A DNA stretch of 8,683 nucleotides from Candidatus Nitrosopumilus sp. (GTDB lineage: Archaea; Thermoproteota; Nitrososphaeria; Nitrososphaerales; Nitrosopumilaceae), in contig JABHXI010000041.1 of NCBI GenBank assembly GCA_018657375.1, forward strand, positions 1 through 8,683, given 5' to 3'. Below the pieces are notes generated by a model. The model was given only the letters and a program-made list of their open reading frames with translations, ran no database searches and had not been told where the DNA came from. The translations under genes were made by a program, and so were the position numbers. This document shows, piece by piece, positions 1 to 6,460 of this stretch; the stretch's first letter is position 1, and each line of letters begins with the position of its first letter.

Positions 1-975
1 ATTTACAATTTCTATTGGATTTGATGAAATTAGAGATAATATTGCAAGTGGTGGTAGAAGATCTGGCGAATTTCTTAAATCAAATACTCCTCCTTTTAAT
101 TTTTCAGGTGATTCAATTTTAATTTCATCTTCATCAATTATGACTGATACACCTAGCTGTTCTAGAAAATCTATGAATGCTTCATCTCCCTGTGGTAAAT
201 TTCCCATACTTCCTTTGACTGTTATGTTTTCTCCATTAAGTACTGCGAATGAAAGAATTAACGCTAAACTTGAAAAATCAATTGGAACTGTGAATGTAGT
301 ATTTTTATAAATTTGTGGTAGCACATTATATTTTTTATATGGGATTAATGTTTGAACTGAAACTCCAAATTTTCTCATTGTTGCAACTGTTGCATCTAGA
401 TATGGTTTTGAAACTAAATTACCTTCTATGTTTAAACTAATTCCTTTTTTTGTTAGAGGCGCAGTAATTAATAGTGATGAAATAAACTGACTGGATAGAT
501 TTCCTGGAATTGTGATTTCTCCTCCTGCAATTTCGCCTTTGATTTTAATTGGTGGTTTTCCATCTATTGAAATACATTTTGCCCCTATGCTTGATAATGC
601 ATCCAACAGTGGCTGCATTGGTCTTTTCTGAATGCTCTCATCTCCTGTTAGGGTGATTTCTTCTGAAAATAAACTGGCGATTCCTATTGCAATTCTAATT
701 GTCGTTCCTGAATTTTCAGTATTGATTTCAGGTACATTTGCGCCTATTTTTATTGATTCTTTTACAATGATTGTTGATTTCTCTACTTCTATGATCGCTC
801 CAAATTTTTTGCATGCTTCTATGGTTGCTTTTGTATCTGCTGATAGTAGAACATTCTCTATTTTGCTGTTATTGCCTGCAAGCGATGCTAAAAAAATTCC
901 TCTGTGTGTGTAGCTTTTGTTTGAAGGACAGGCAATCTCCCCTCTGATTGTTGATTTCTCTACTTTACAGTTCAT
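1..975 (-). CDS. aroA: 3-phosphoshikimate 1-carboxyvinyltransferase (EPSP synthase), C-terminus cut by window edge
   Basis: Transfers the enolpyruvyl group of PEP to shikimate 3-phosphate, step 6 of the shikimate pathway, in the cytoplasm. I translated this by hand: an open frame of 325 codons runs from ATG 975-973 off the left edge. Family motifs appear in order: PSNKSYTHR (residues 17-25, equivalent to the E. coli K22/S23/R27 region), ENSGTTIR (87-94), QKRPMQPLLDAL (116-127), NLSSQF (159-164), PIDFSS (231-236) and NSPDLLPPLA (302-311), whose Asp305 matches the catalytic aspartate (E. coli D313). The family is about 420-430 residues, so roughly 100 are missing off the edge; nothing suggests a broken gene. 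The start overlaps the end of aroK by 11 nt and has only a weak AAGG upstream, so translational coupling is likely. The same seven-codon stretch (VEKSTI) occurs twice, at residues 5-10 and 64-69, with a 20-bp DNA identity. Confidence 0.95.
   Translation of the reverse strand, partial: MNCKVEKSTIRGEIACPSNKSYTHRGIFLASLAGNNSKIENVLLSADTKATIEACKKFGAIIEVEKSTIIVKESIKIGANVPEINTENSGTTIRIAIGIASLFSEEITLTGDESIQKRPMQPLLDALSSIGAKCISIDGKPPIKIKGEIAGGEITIPGNLSSQFISSLLITAPLTKKGISLNIEGNLVSKPYLDATVATMRKFGVSVQTLIPYKKYNVLPQIYKNTTFTVPIDFSSLALILSFAVLNGENITVKGSMGNLPQGDEAFIDFLEQLGVSVIIDEDEIKIESPEKLKGGVFDLRNSPDLLPPLAILSLISSNPIEIVN
769..965. repeat. 20-bp perfect direct repeat within aroA
   Basis: The 20 bases at 769-788 recur exactly at 946-965. 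The distance is 177 bp, a multiple of three, and both copies are read in the same frame on the minus strand, encoding (K/E)VEKSTI at residues 4-10 and 63-69. The family's barrel is built from repeated beta-alpha-beta units, so this may reflect similar strands, local duplication or chance. Confidence 0.6.
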
Positions 976-1819
976 TTACTTCTGCCTTTTTGTTATTTAC
1001 TTTTGAAACAATTACATTTCCTTCCAATGCCTCAAATACTTTTTTGACATTAGATAAATTATCTTTTTTAACTATTGCAGCTATTGATGGACCGTTACCT
1101 GAAACTGATGCCGCTAATGCGCCCTTTTCAATTAAATCTATGATTATTTTAGGATCTGAATTTAAAATAGCTGACGTTGCTAACCCGTTGATTGTCATCG
1201 ATTCCCAATATTTTTTCCCTTTTGCTAATTCCCATGCGTTGTTAAAAATAGGTGATAATATTTTTAACTTTTTCAAATTTCCGCGTTTTCTATTTTTTGG
1301 AATAAAAATAACTGCGATTAAATTTGACGGTGCTCTTTCAAAATCTACTCTTTTTCTTTTTCCATTATCTGTTACATTGAATCCTCCATAGTAACACGAA
1401 CATGCATCATCATGTGCACCTGTAATGCTTACTTTGGATTCGATTGATGCGTCTACGCCTGCCACTAAAATCTGCTCATCTGTTAATTTCGGTTTGAATA
1501 TTTTTGCACATGCCAATGCAATTGCTGATGATATTGCACTTGAACTTTTTAACCCGTACCCTGTTGGAATTTCTGAATTTATTGTAATTACCATCTTGTT
1601 TTTTTCTAGATGTTTTTTTGATACAATTTTTTCAATTGTTTTGTTAATTAGGCGTGAACTTAGGCTTCTATTTTCTGATTGAATTTCTATTCCTTTACCT
1701 TCCGATGTTTCTATTGTGACCTCAACTTTTAACTCAATTCCTAGAGTTGCTCCTTTTTTATTGGCAATTGCACTAACTATGGAAACTGCTCCATGAACCG
1801 TAGCTTTTACTTTTACCAT
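965..1819 (-). CDS. aroK: Shikimate kinase, archaeal GHMP-kinase type
   Basis: Phosphorylates shikimate at the 3-hydroxyl with ATP, step 5 of the pathway. The 284-residue protein belongs to the GHMP superfamily (with homoserine and mevalonate kinases), not to the P-loop fold of bacterial AroK/AroL. Visible motifs: the N-terminal HGAVSIVSAIANKKGATLGI (9-28), the phosphate-binding motif PTGYGLKSSSA (85-95), TGAHDDACSCYYGGF (133-147), which probably carries the catalytic aspartate, and the C-terminal ASVSGNGPSIAAI (237-249). There is no Walker A sequence. Length fits the family. The ATG is supported by a strong Shine-Dalgarno GGAGG at 1826-1830, six bases upstream, lying inside the last codons of aroE. 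The aroE stop and this start share one base (TGATG). The position between aroE and aroA fits its step in the pathway. Confidence 0.95.
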   Translation of the reverse strand: MVKVKATVHGAVSIVSAIANKKGATLGIELKVEVTIETSEGKGIEIQSENRSLSSRLINKTIEKIVSKKHLEKNKMVITINSEIPTGYGLKSSSAISSAIALACAKIFKPKLTDEQILVAGVDASIESKVSITGAHDDACSCYYGGFNVTDNGKRKRVDFERAPSNLIAVIFIPKNRKRGNLKKLKILSPIFNNAWELAKGKKYWESMTINGLATSAILNSDPKIIIDLIEKGALAASVSGNGPSIAAIVKKDNLSNVKKVFEALEGNVIVSKVNNKKAEVNEL

Positions 1820-2640
1820 CAGAATCCTCCTAGCAATGATTTTTTCATTGCATTATATGGTGCTTTCATCTCGTGCCAAATTTCAAATGCCCTAATTGCC
1901 TGCCCGAGAAGCATTTCGTATCCATAAATTATGATTGCGTTTTTCATTTTTGCTTTTTTAATAAAATCCGTATTCATTGGTGTGTATACAATGTCATAAA
2001 CAACTGTTTTTTCATTTATTCCTTCAAACGATATTGGACTTGGTTCATCTTTTAAGCCAATGGATGTTGCATTGATGATTATGTTGTAATTTTCTGTGGA
2101 TGTATCTATTGATTCTATTTTTTTAACATTTGCACTTAATCCTAGTTTTGTGGCAAATTCTAATAGATTATTTGCTTTTTCTATTGTTCTATTTGCAATG
2201 TCTATGCTTGCAGCTTTCTCCTTTGCAATTCCTGCAACAATTGCTCTTGCAGCTCCCCCTGCTCCTATTAGTAAAATTTTACTATTTTGTATTGCAATGT
2301 TTCTTTTTTTAAGCGGTTCCAAAAATCCATCCATGTCTGTATTGTAACCTTTCAACACGCCTTCATTATTTACTACTGTGTTGACTGCACCAATTATGCT
2401 GCATGATTCATCCATTTTATCTAAATACTTCATCATTTCAATTTTATGCGGAATGGTAATGTTGAATCCATTTATTTTTATTTTTTTAAGTCCTTCAACA
2501 CCTCCTTCTAATTCTCCTTTTGGAATTCTATATCCTATGTATGATGAGTCTAAATTTAATTCTCTAAACGCTGCACTGTGAATGTTTGGAGATAGGGAGT
2601 GATCAATTGGATCTCCAATCACTGCAAATCTTTTTGCCAT
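1819..2640 (-). CDS. aroE: Shikimate 5-dehydrogenase
   Basis: Reduces 3-dehydroshikimate to shikimate with NADPH, step 4. The 273-residue protein has the full motif set: SLSPNIH for substrate binding (15-21), NITIPHK (60-66) with catalytic Lys66, GAVNTV (84-89), YNTDMDGF (99-106) with Asp102 as the partner of the lysine, the dinucleotide-binding loop GAGGAARA (126-133), NRT (150-152) which in this family marks the NADP phosphate pocket, NATSIGL (190-196), YDIVYTP (215-221) and GYEMLLGQAIRAF (240-252). Length is typical. The ATG start is 52 bp after the aroD stop, the only real gap in the operon, and has no Shine-Dalgarno; a TTTAAAT box 29 nt upstream suggests a leaderless internal promoter. 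The last codons encode the ribosome binding site of aroK. Confidence 0.97.
   Translation of the reverse strand: MAKRFAVIGDPIDHSLSPNIHSAAFRELNLDSSYIGYRIPKGELEGGVEGLKKIKINGFNITIPHKIEMMKYLDKMDESCSIIGAVNTVVNNEGVLKGYNTDMDGFLEPLKKRNIAIQNSKILLIGAGGAARAIVAGIAKEKAASIDIANRTIEKANNLLEFATKLGLSANVKKIESIDTSTENYNIIINATSIGLKDEPSPISFEGINEKTVVYDIVYTPMNTDFIKKAKMKNAIIIYGYEMLLGQAIRAFEIWHEMKAPYNAMKKSLLGGF
1826..1830 (-). promoter_or_regulatory. Shine-Dalgarno of aroK inside the end of aroE
   Basis: GGAGG six bases before the aroK ATG, formed by the Gly-Gly codons near the aroE C-terminus. It is the only strong Shine-Dalgarno in the window and fixes the aroK start. Confidence 0.7.
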
Positions 2641-2665
2641 TTTATTTTATTGGACAATATGATTG

Positions 2666-2672
2666 ATTTAAA
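2666..2672 (-). promoter_or_regulatory. Possible internal promoter (TATA box) ahead of aroE
   Basis: TTTAAAT on the minus strand is centred 29 nt before the aroE ATG, in the only sizeable gap of the operon. Transcription would begin at or just before the start codon, giving a leaderless mRNA for aroE-aroK-aroA, consistent with the missing Shine-Dalgarno. Confidence 0.33.
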
Positions 2673-2692
2673 CTCTCAATTTTCTATTTAGT

Positions 2693-3361
2693 TCATTTTA
2701 GATTGATTATTTTTTTAACTTCATCCACACTAAATTGTCCTGGAGCTATTGCCTTTCCTAGTGATACGTAGGTGTATGGACTTCCAAGATATAGGCATAG
2801 AATTCTGGAAATTCTGCCAAAATCTCCCATGGCAAATGAAATTAAATTGTTTTTTCCTTTATTCTTGTATAGTTCTAGCATTCTAGTTGAATCATCTGTT
2901 GATTTTGCTGTACTCACAATTTTTACATTATTTGAAAATTTACTCATTTGCTTAATTTTATTTTTTAAATCTGCATTTTTTGGTGTTTTTTTAAAATCGT
3001 GCCAAGAAACTAATAATTTAGTTTTTGTTGATTTTAGGTATTTGAACAGTTCTTTATTTTTATTCAATGTATTGAATTCTATGTCTAGTAAAAATGGATT
3101 ATATTCTGCAATTAATTTTATTATTGAAATTCGTTCTTTCTCATTTCCTGTAAATTTACCGCCTTCTGTTTTTGGTCTTAGTGTACAAACAACTTTGTTT
3201 AGATCTTTTTTTATTATTTCTAATGTTTTTGGAACTTCTTCACTTTTCAAAAAATCTAATCTAATTTCAACATAATCTGATTTTTTTAATGCAACTTTTA
3301 ATTTAGCTCTTATTTTTTTTGGTGTGTCCTCTCCAATTGATATGCACGTTTTGTATTTCAT
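2693..3361 (-). CDS. aroD: 3-dehydroquinate dehydratase, type I
   Basis: Dehydrates 3-dehydroquinate to 3-dehydroshikimate through a Schiff base, step 3. The 222-residue protein matches the short archaeal type I (TIM barrel) form, not the unrelated type II AroQ. Visible motifs: YVEIRLDFL (30-38), CTLRPKTEGG (59-68) with a substrate-binding arginine, SWHDFKKTP (119-127) with catalytic His121, VKIVSTAKS (146-154) with the Schiff-base Lys147, and MGDFGRISR (178-186) followed by GSPYTYVSL and APGQFS (206-211). The ATG overlaps the aroB' stop as ATGA (4 nt) and no Shine-Dalgarno is visible, so translation is probably coupled to the gene before it. The frame is intact and all key residues are present. 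Confidence 0.97.
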   Translation of the reverse strand: MKYKTCISIGEDTPKKIRAKLKVALKKSDYVEIRLDFLKSEEVPKTLEIIKKDLNKVVCTLRPKTEGGKFTGNEKERISIIKLIAEYNPFLLDIEFNTLNKNKELFKYLKSTKTKLLVSWHDFKKTPKNADLKNKIKQMSKFSNNVKIVSTAKSTDDSTRMLELYKNKGKNNLISFAMGDFGRISRILCLYLGSPYTYVSLGKAIAPGQFSVDEVKKIINLK

Positions 3362-4419
3362 TTTTCTAATATGTATTCATCAGATACTTCCATTCCAAAA
3401 TGTCTGCCTGTTGCAGGTTTTGAATGCGCCATGACAACATCTCCTTTTTTTAGATGTGTCACTGATACGAGTTGTCCATTTGCTTTGACAAATCTGATGG
3501 TCTCTGCATCTTGTGCAATGATCCCTCCTATTTCGTTCCCTATTGAAGCTTTTATCATTAACATTGGTCTTCTTTCAATTTTTGCTCTTCCTACAGTTGC
3601 TCTTCTTGCCTCTCCTTTGGAATTTAGAATTAATACTTCTGATCCTGTCTCTACTTCTGATAGATAGTTTGTTGTACCATCTGGTGATAGTGTATAACAA
3701 TGAACTGCACCTGCATTTACTCTAAAAGGTCTTGGTGATGTGAATGATGATCCTACTGATTCATTATGAACTAAAAATAAGAAATTTGATCTATTCCCAA
3801 TCAACATTCCTTCTCCTTTGTGTAACATTGATGCTGTATCTACACACACTCGTTCTCCGTCCCCGACTTCTTTAATTTCAATAATTTTTGCTTGTTTCAT
3901 CTCAAAACTTCTTGTTCCTAAATACACCATTGCTTCTTTCACTTCATTAATTGATGACGTGCTGAAAATCACTCCATCCACTCCTACTTCTAAAATCGAA
4001 AACATTTTTCTAACCTCTTTAGTGTTTCTTGCAATTGCAAAAATCTTTGTGTGTATTTTATGTAGTTTAGCAATTATATTTTCTAATGGAATTATTTTCC
4101 AATCTTTTACCTCTATTATTACAAAATCTAATCCTTTTTTTGATATTGATAAAACATTTTCAATATCTGTATTTGACAATACTTCAAATTTAACTCCAAC
4201 TTTTTTCCCTTTGGGTTTGACTGCCCCTTCTTTTTCTAGTACCACATAGTTTGAAGAATTTGATGTTGAAATTGTTTTCAATTTTGTTTTTTTCTTACCT
4301 AATTTTTTTGGATCTAGATATACTGTTTTAATTCCCTCTTCTTCTAATTGAGGTAAAAATTTTTCTAATTTTGCTTGATTTACTTTTGGTAAAATTATTA
4401 ATTCTCTTGTTTTATTCAA
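3358..4419 (-). CDS. aroB': 3-dehydroquinate synthase II (archaeal AroB')
   Basis: Oxidatively deaminates and cyclises 2-amino-3,7-dideoxy-D-threo-hept-6-ulosonate (ADH) to 3-dehydroquinate with NAD+, releasing ammonia, step 2 of the archaeal route; it replaces classical AroB and is unrelated to it. The 353-residue protein has a divergent N-terminal half, which ends in an alternating hydrophobic region with GVDGVIFS (146-153), and a strongly conserved C-terminal half: GDGERVCVDTASML (186-199), KGEGMLIGN (201-209), RPFRVNAGAVHCYTL (230-244), TNYLSEVETGSEVLI (250-264) and the ending VVMAHSKPATGRHFG (328-342). The start is TTG at 4419-4417: an in-frame TGA lies just 9 nt upstream, and the next methionine is near residue 139, well inside the fold. 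The first 8 nt overlap the end of aroA', which suggests coupled translation. Confidence 0.95.
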   Translation of the reverse strand: MNKTRELIILPKVNQAKLEKFLPQLEEEGIKTVYLDPKKLGKKKTKLKTISTSNSSNYVVLEKEGAVKPKGKKVGVKFEVLSNTDIENVLSISKKGLDFVIIEVKDWKIIPLENIIAKLHKIHTKIFAIARNTKEVRKMFSILEVGVDGVIFSTSSINEVKEAMVYLGTRSFEMKQAKIIEIKEVGDGERVCVDTASMLHKGEGMLIGNRSNFLFLVHNESVGSSFTSPRPFRVNAGAVHCYTLSPDGTTNYLSEVETGSEVLILNSKGEARRATVGRAKIERRPMLMIKASIGNEIGGIIAQDAETIRFVKANGQLVSVTHLKKGDVVMAHSKPATGRHFGMEVSDEYILEK

Positions 4420-5194
4420 TTCTTTTCATCGCTTCCTTTGCGGTTCCTTTTTTAAAAATTATTTCAGCTAATGCTTCAACCATCTTTTCAGGTGCTTTAT
4501 GGGCAAAGATATTTCTGCCATATGTTACTCCTTTTGCTCCTGCAGTTATGGCATCTTCAGTCATTTGAAGAATATCTAAATCTGTTTTTGCTTTTGGACC
4601 TCCTGCAATTACAATTGGTACTGGTGTACTTTTTACAATTTTTGCAAATGAATCAATATCTCCTGTGTATAATGTCTTAACAATATCTGCACCACATTCT
4701 GCTCCAATTCTTGCAACATGTCCTACGATTTCTGGATCATGTGGATTTGGAATATTTTCTCCTCTTGGATACATCATTGCCAAAAGTGGCATTCCCCATC
4801 TGTGACATTGATCTGCTGTCATTCCAAGTTGCTCTAACATTTCTGGTTCTTCTTTACCTCCAATATTGATGTGAAGCGAAACTCCGTCCGCTCCTAACGC
4901 AAGTGCTTCTTTGACTGTACCTGTTAGCATTTTACGATTAGGTGATAATGATAATGACGTGCTACTTGAAAAATGAACTAAAACTCCGATTTTTGGTGGC
5001 TTTGGTAATGCTTTGAGAATTCCTTTGTTGATAATTACACTTGTAAGTCCGTGACCTTCACATTTGTAAATTGTAGAAGATGGATCCTCGATACCTTCCA
5101 TAGGTCCCTCTGAAATTCCATGATCCATTGGAATGCATAACATTTTTCCTTTTCTCATAATTCGATTTAATCTAATTTCATTTGCTGATACCAT
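4412..5194 (-). CDS. aroA': 2-amino-3,7-dideoxy-D-threo-hept-6-ulosonate synthase (ADH synthase, archaeal AroA')
   Basis: Class I aldolase-type enzyme that makes ADH from L-aspartate semialdehyde and a 6-deoxy-5-ketofructose phosphate, the first committed step of archaeal aromatic biosynthesis; it stands in for DAHP synthase. The 260-residue protein shows PMDHG (22-26, Asp24), SLHINIGG (106-113), MMYPRG (140-145, Tyr142) and IVKTLYTGD (171-179), where Lys173 is the expected Schiff-base lysine; the Asp-Tyr-Lys spacing is close to that of the Methanocaldococcus enzyme MJ0400. It ends with the phosphate-binding IAGGPK (196-201) and TYGRNIF (224-230). Fructose-bisphosphate aldolase of the FbaB/DhnA type is the nearest relative, but the aroB' gene directly downstream settles the role. 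ATG start; a TATA-like box about 31 nt upstream implies a very short leader. First gene of the operon. Confidence 0.93.
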   Translation of the reverse strand: MVSANEIRLNRIMRKGKMLCIPMDHGISEGPMEGIEDPSSTIYKCEGHGLTSVIINKGILKALPKPPKIGVLVHFSSSTSLSLSPNRKMLTGTVKEALALGADGVSLHINIGGKEEPEMLEQLGMTADQCHRWGMPLLAMMYPRGENIPNPHDPEIVGHVARIGAECGADIVKTLYTGDIDSFAKIVKSTPVPIVIAGGPKAKTDLDILQMTEDAITAGAKGVTYGRNIFAHKAPEKMVEALAEIIFKKGTAKEAMKRIE

Positions 5195-5219
5195 GTTTTG
5201 TTTTTATCCTGCTGCCCTA

Positions 5220-5230
5220 CTTAAAAATAA
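5220..5230 (-). promoter_or_regulatory. Candidate TATA box of the shikimate operon
   Basis: Read on the minus strand, TTATTTTTAAG lies with its centre about 31 nt upstream of the aroA' ATG. Archaeal transcription starts about 26-27 nt after the TATA centre, so the predicted mRNA has a leader of only a few bases. No Shine-Dalgarno precedes the ATG, which agrees with this. The region is AT-rich, so a chance match is possible. Confidence 0.38.
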
Positions 5231-5270
5231 CGTGCATATGACCACTTGGAATTATTTAAAACTAAGCATG

Positions 5271-5312
5271 AATTCTTGATTTATTTTAAATCCCTACTTT
5301 CTATCAAGAATT
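5271..5312. repeat. Inverted repeat with perfect 10-bp arms in the aroA'/mqnC divergent region
   Basis: The left arm AATTCTTGAT (5271-5280) and the right arm ATCAAGAATT (5303-5312) are exact reverse complements separated by 22 bp, so their centres are 32 bp apart, about three DNA turns. The right arm touches the TATA-like sequence proposed for mqnC. A smaller perfect palindrome, GATTTA-TTT-TAAATC (5278-5292), sits partly inside the spacer. This could be a two-site operator for a regulator of mqnC or of both divergent units. No regulator is identified. Confidence 0.5.
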
Positions 5313-5318
5313 AAATAG
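5311..5318 (+). promoter_or_regulatory. Candidate TATA box of mqnC
   Basis: TTAAATAG is centred about 27 nt upstream of the TTG start at 5342, the spacing expected if transcription begins at or within a base or two of the start codon. There is no good Shine-Dalgarno between this box and the start. The box overlaps the right arm of the 10-bp inverted repeat, so a protein bound there would probably compete with TBP. Confidence 0.38.
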
Positions 5319-5341
5319 AAATTTTATGGGATTAATGCTAA

Positions 5342-6460
5342 TTGAGTCAAACTACCGAACAGATACAAAAAAGTGATATTAAAGATATTTTAGAAAATTC
5401 TCTTAAGGGTAACCGACCTGGACCTGAAGATATTCTGAGACTTTTAGAATCTAATGATGTTCATTTAATGGGATTGGTATCTGGTTATTTAACAAAAAAA
5501 CAATTTGGTAATAAAGCATCTTTTGTAAATAATATAATTTTGAATTACACTAATGTCTGTATTACCGATTGTAAATTTTGCGCATTTTATAGATCTCCTG
5601 GAGCTGAAGATTCTTACACTTTGTCTCTTGATGACATTGAAACTCGTATTAAAACATCCTATGACATGTTTAAGATTAGCCAAGTTTTGATTCAAGGTGG
5701 ACATAATCCAAATTTAAAAATTGAATATTATGAGGACGCATTCAAAATGATGCGCAAAAAATTTCCAACTATTGGTGTACATGGATTATCTACATCTGAA
5801 ATTGATATGATTGCAAGAGTTGAAAAATCATCCACCAAAGAAGTTTTATCTAGATTGAAAGACGCTGGTTTACAATCTATCCCTGGCGCAGGTGCTGAGA
5901 TTTTAACTGATTCTGTTAAAGAAATTATTAGTCCGAAGAAAATTTCTAGTGCTGATTGGATTAGAATTATGGATGAGGCACATTCTTTGGGAATTCCTGG
6001 CTCTGCAACAATGATGTATGGTAGTGTTGAAAACAATAACGATATTGTTGAGCACTTTTCTAAAATTGTAAAACTACAGGAAAAGACTAATGGCGTTATG
6101 GCTTTTATTCCGTGGAACTTTGAACCAAATAATACTTTGATGCAGGATGAGGGTATTGTTGAATATGGCACTGGTGGAATTCAGCTTTTAAAGATGATTG
6201 CAATATCTCGACTTGTTCTAAATGGATTGATTCCTCATATTCAATCCTCATGGCTAACTAATGGCGTTGGTATGGCCCAACTTGCCTTACAATATGGCGC
6301 TGACGATTTTGGTGGAACTTTGATTGGTGAGGAAGTGGTTTCATGCACTGGTGCACGTTCAACTGAATTAACTGATAAAATTATTGTTGATGCTATTCAT
6401 CAAATTGGATATGAAGTTGAAGAAAGAGATAACTTCTATAATCCTATTCGTATTCTATAG
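5342..6460 (+). CDS. mqnC: Cyclic dehypoxanthine futalosine synthase, radical SAM (MqnC)
   Basis: Radical SAM enzyme that cyclises dehypoxanthine futalosine in the futalosine route from chorismate to menaquinone. The 372-residue protein carries the cluster motif CITDCKFC (Cys73, Cys77, Cys80) inside NYTNVC...CAFYR, then IQGGHNPNLKIEYYED (117-132), HGLSTSEID (147-155), IPGAGAEILTD (180-190), SATMMYGSVE (221-230), FIPWNFEPNNT (255-265), SSWLTNGVG (302-310) and GADDFGGTLIGEEVVS (319-334). The PGAGAEIL and FIPW.F.P.NT signatures are those of MqnC; the relatives CofH and CofG of F420 synthesis normally differ there. The start is TTG: the codon just before it is an in-frame TAA, and the next in-frame ATG (5468) would remove about 42 residues. 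It diverges from the shikimate operon and converges on the UbiD gene, overlapping its 3' end by 6 nt. Confidence 0.88.
   Translation: MSQTTEQIQKSDIKDILENSLKGNRPGPEDILRLLESNDVHLMGLVSGYLTKKQFGNKASFVNNIILNYTNVCITDCKFCAFYRSPGAEDSYTLSLDDIETRIKTSYDMFKISQVLIQGGHNPNLKIEYYEDAFKMMRKKFPTIGVHGLSTSEIDMIARVEKSSTKEVLSRLKDAGLQSIPGAGAEILTDSVKEIISPKKISSADWIRIMDEAHSLGIPGSATMMYGSVENNNDIVEHFSKIVKLQEKTNGVMAFIPWNFEPNNTLMQDEGIVEYGTGGIQLLKMIAISRLVLNGLIPHIQSSWLTNGVGMAQLALQYGADDFGGTLIGEEVVSCTGARSTELTDKIIVDAIHQIGYEVEERDNFYNPIRIL

Noticed and set aside
948..1391. Plus-strand open frame of 147 codons opposite aroK
   Set aside because: It is antisense to a gene with complete GHMP-kinase motifs, and its translation is a low-complexity Ser/Phe/Leu-rich product typical of the reverse of Lys/Glu-rich coding DNA.
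2772..3275. Plus-strand open frame of 167 codons opposite aroD
   Set aside because: Shadow of aroD; hydrophobic and Ser/Phe-rich with no recognisable motif, no promoter and no ribosome binding site.
3818..4249. Plus-strand open frame of 143 codons opposite aroB'
   Set aside because: Antisense to a well-supported gene; composition explained by the opposite strand.
5231..5246. CATATG-centred near-palindrome upstream of aroA'
   Set aside because: The flanks do not pair without shifting by one or two bases; only the central six bases are symmetrical, which is expected by chance.
5326..5376. Short ATG frame of 16 codons overlapping the mqnC start
   Set aside because: Could be an upstream regulatory peptide, but the predicted transcript begins at about 5340, after its ATG, and nothing else supports it.
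5728..6171. Minus-strand open frame of 147 codons opposite mqnC
   Set aside because: Lies wholly within the conserved radical SAM coding region and shows no protein motif of its own.
5342..6460. CofH or CofG (F420 synthesis) as the identity of the radical SAM gene
   Set aside because: Cluster motif and overall fold are shared, but PGAGAEIL and FIPW.F.P.NT match MqnC. CofH normally differs at these sites.
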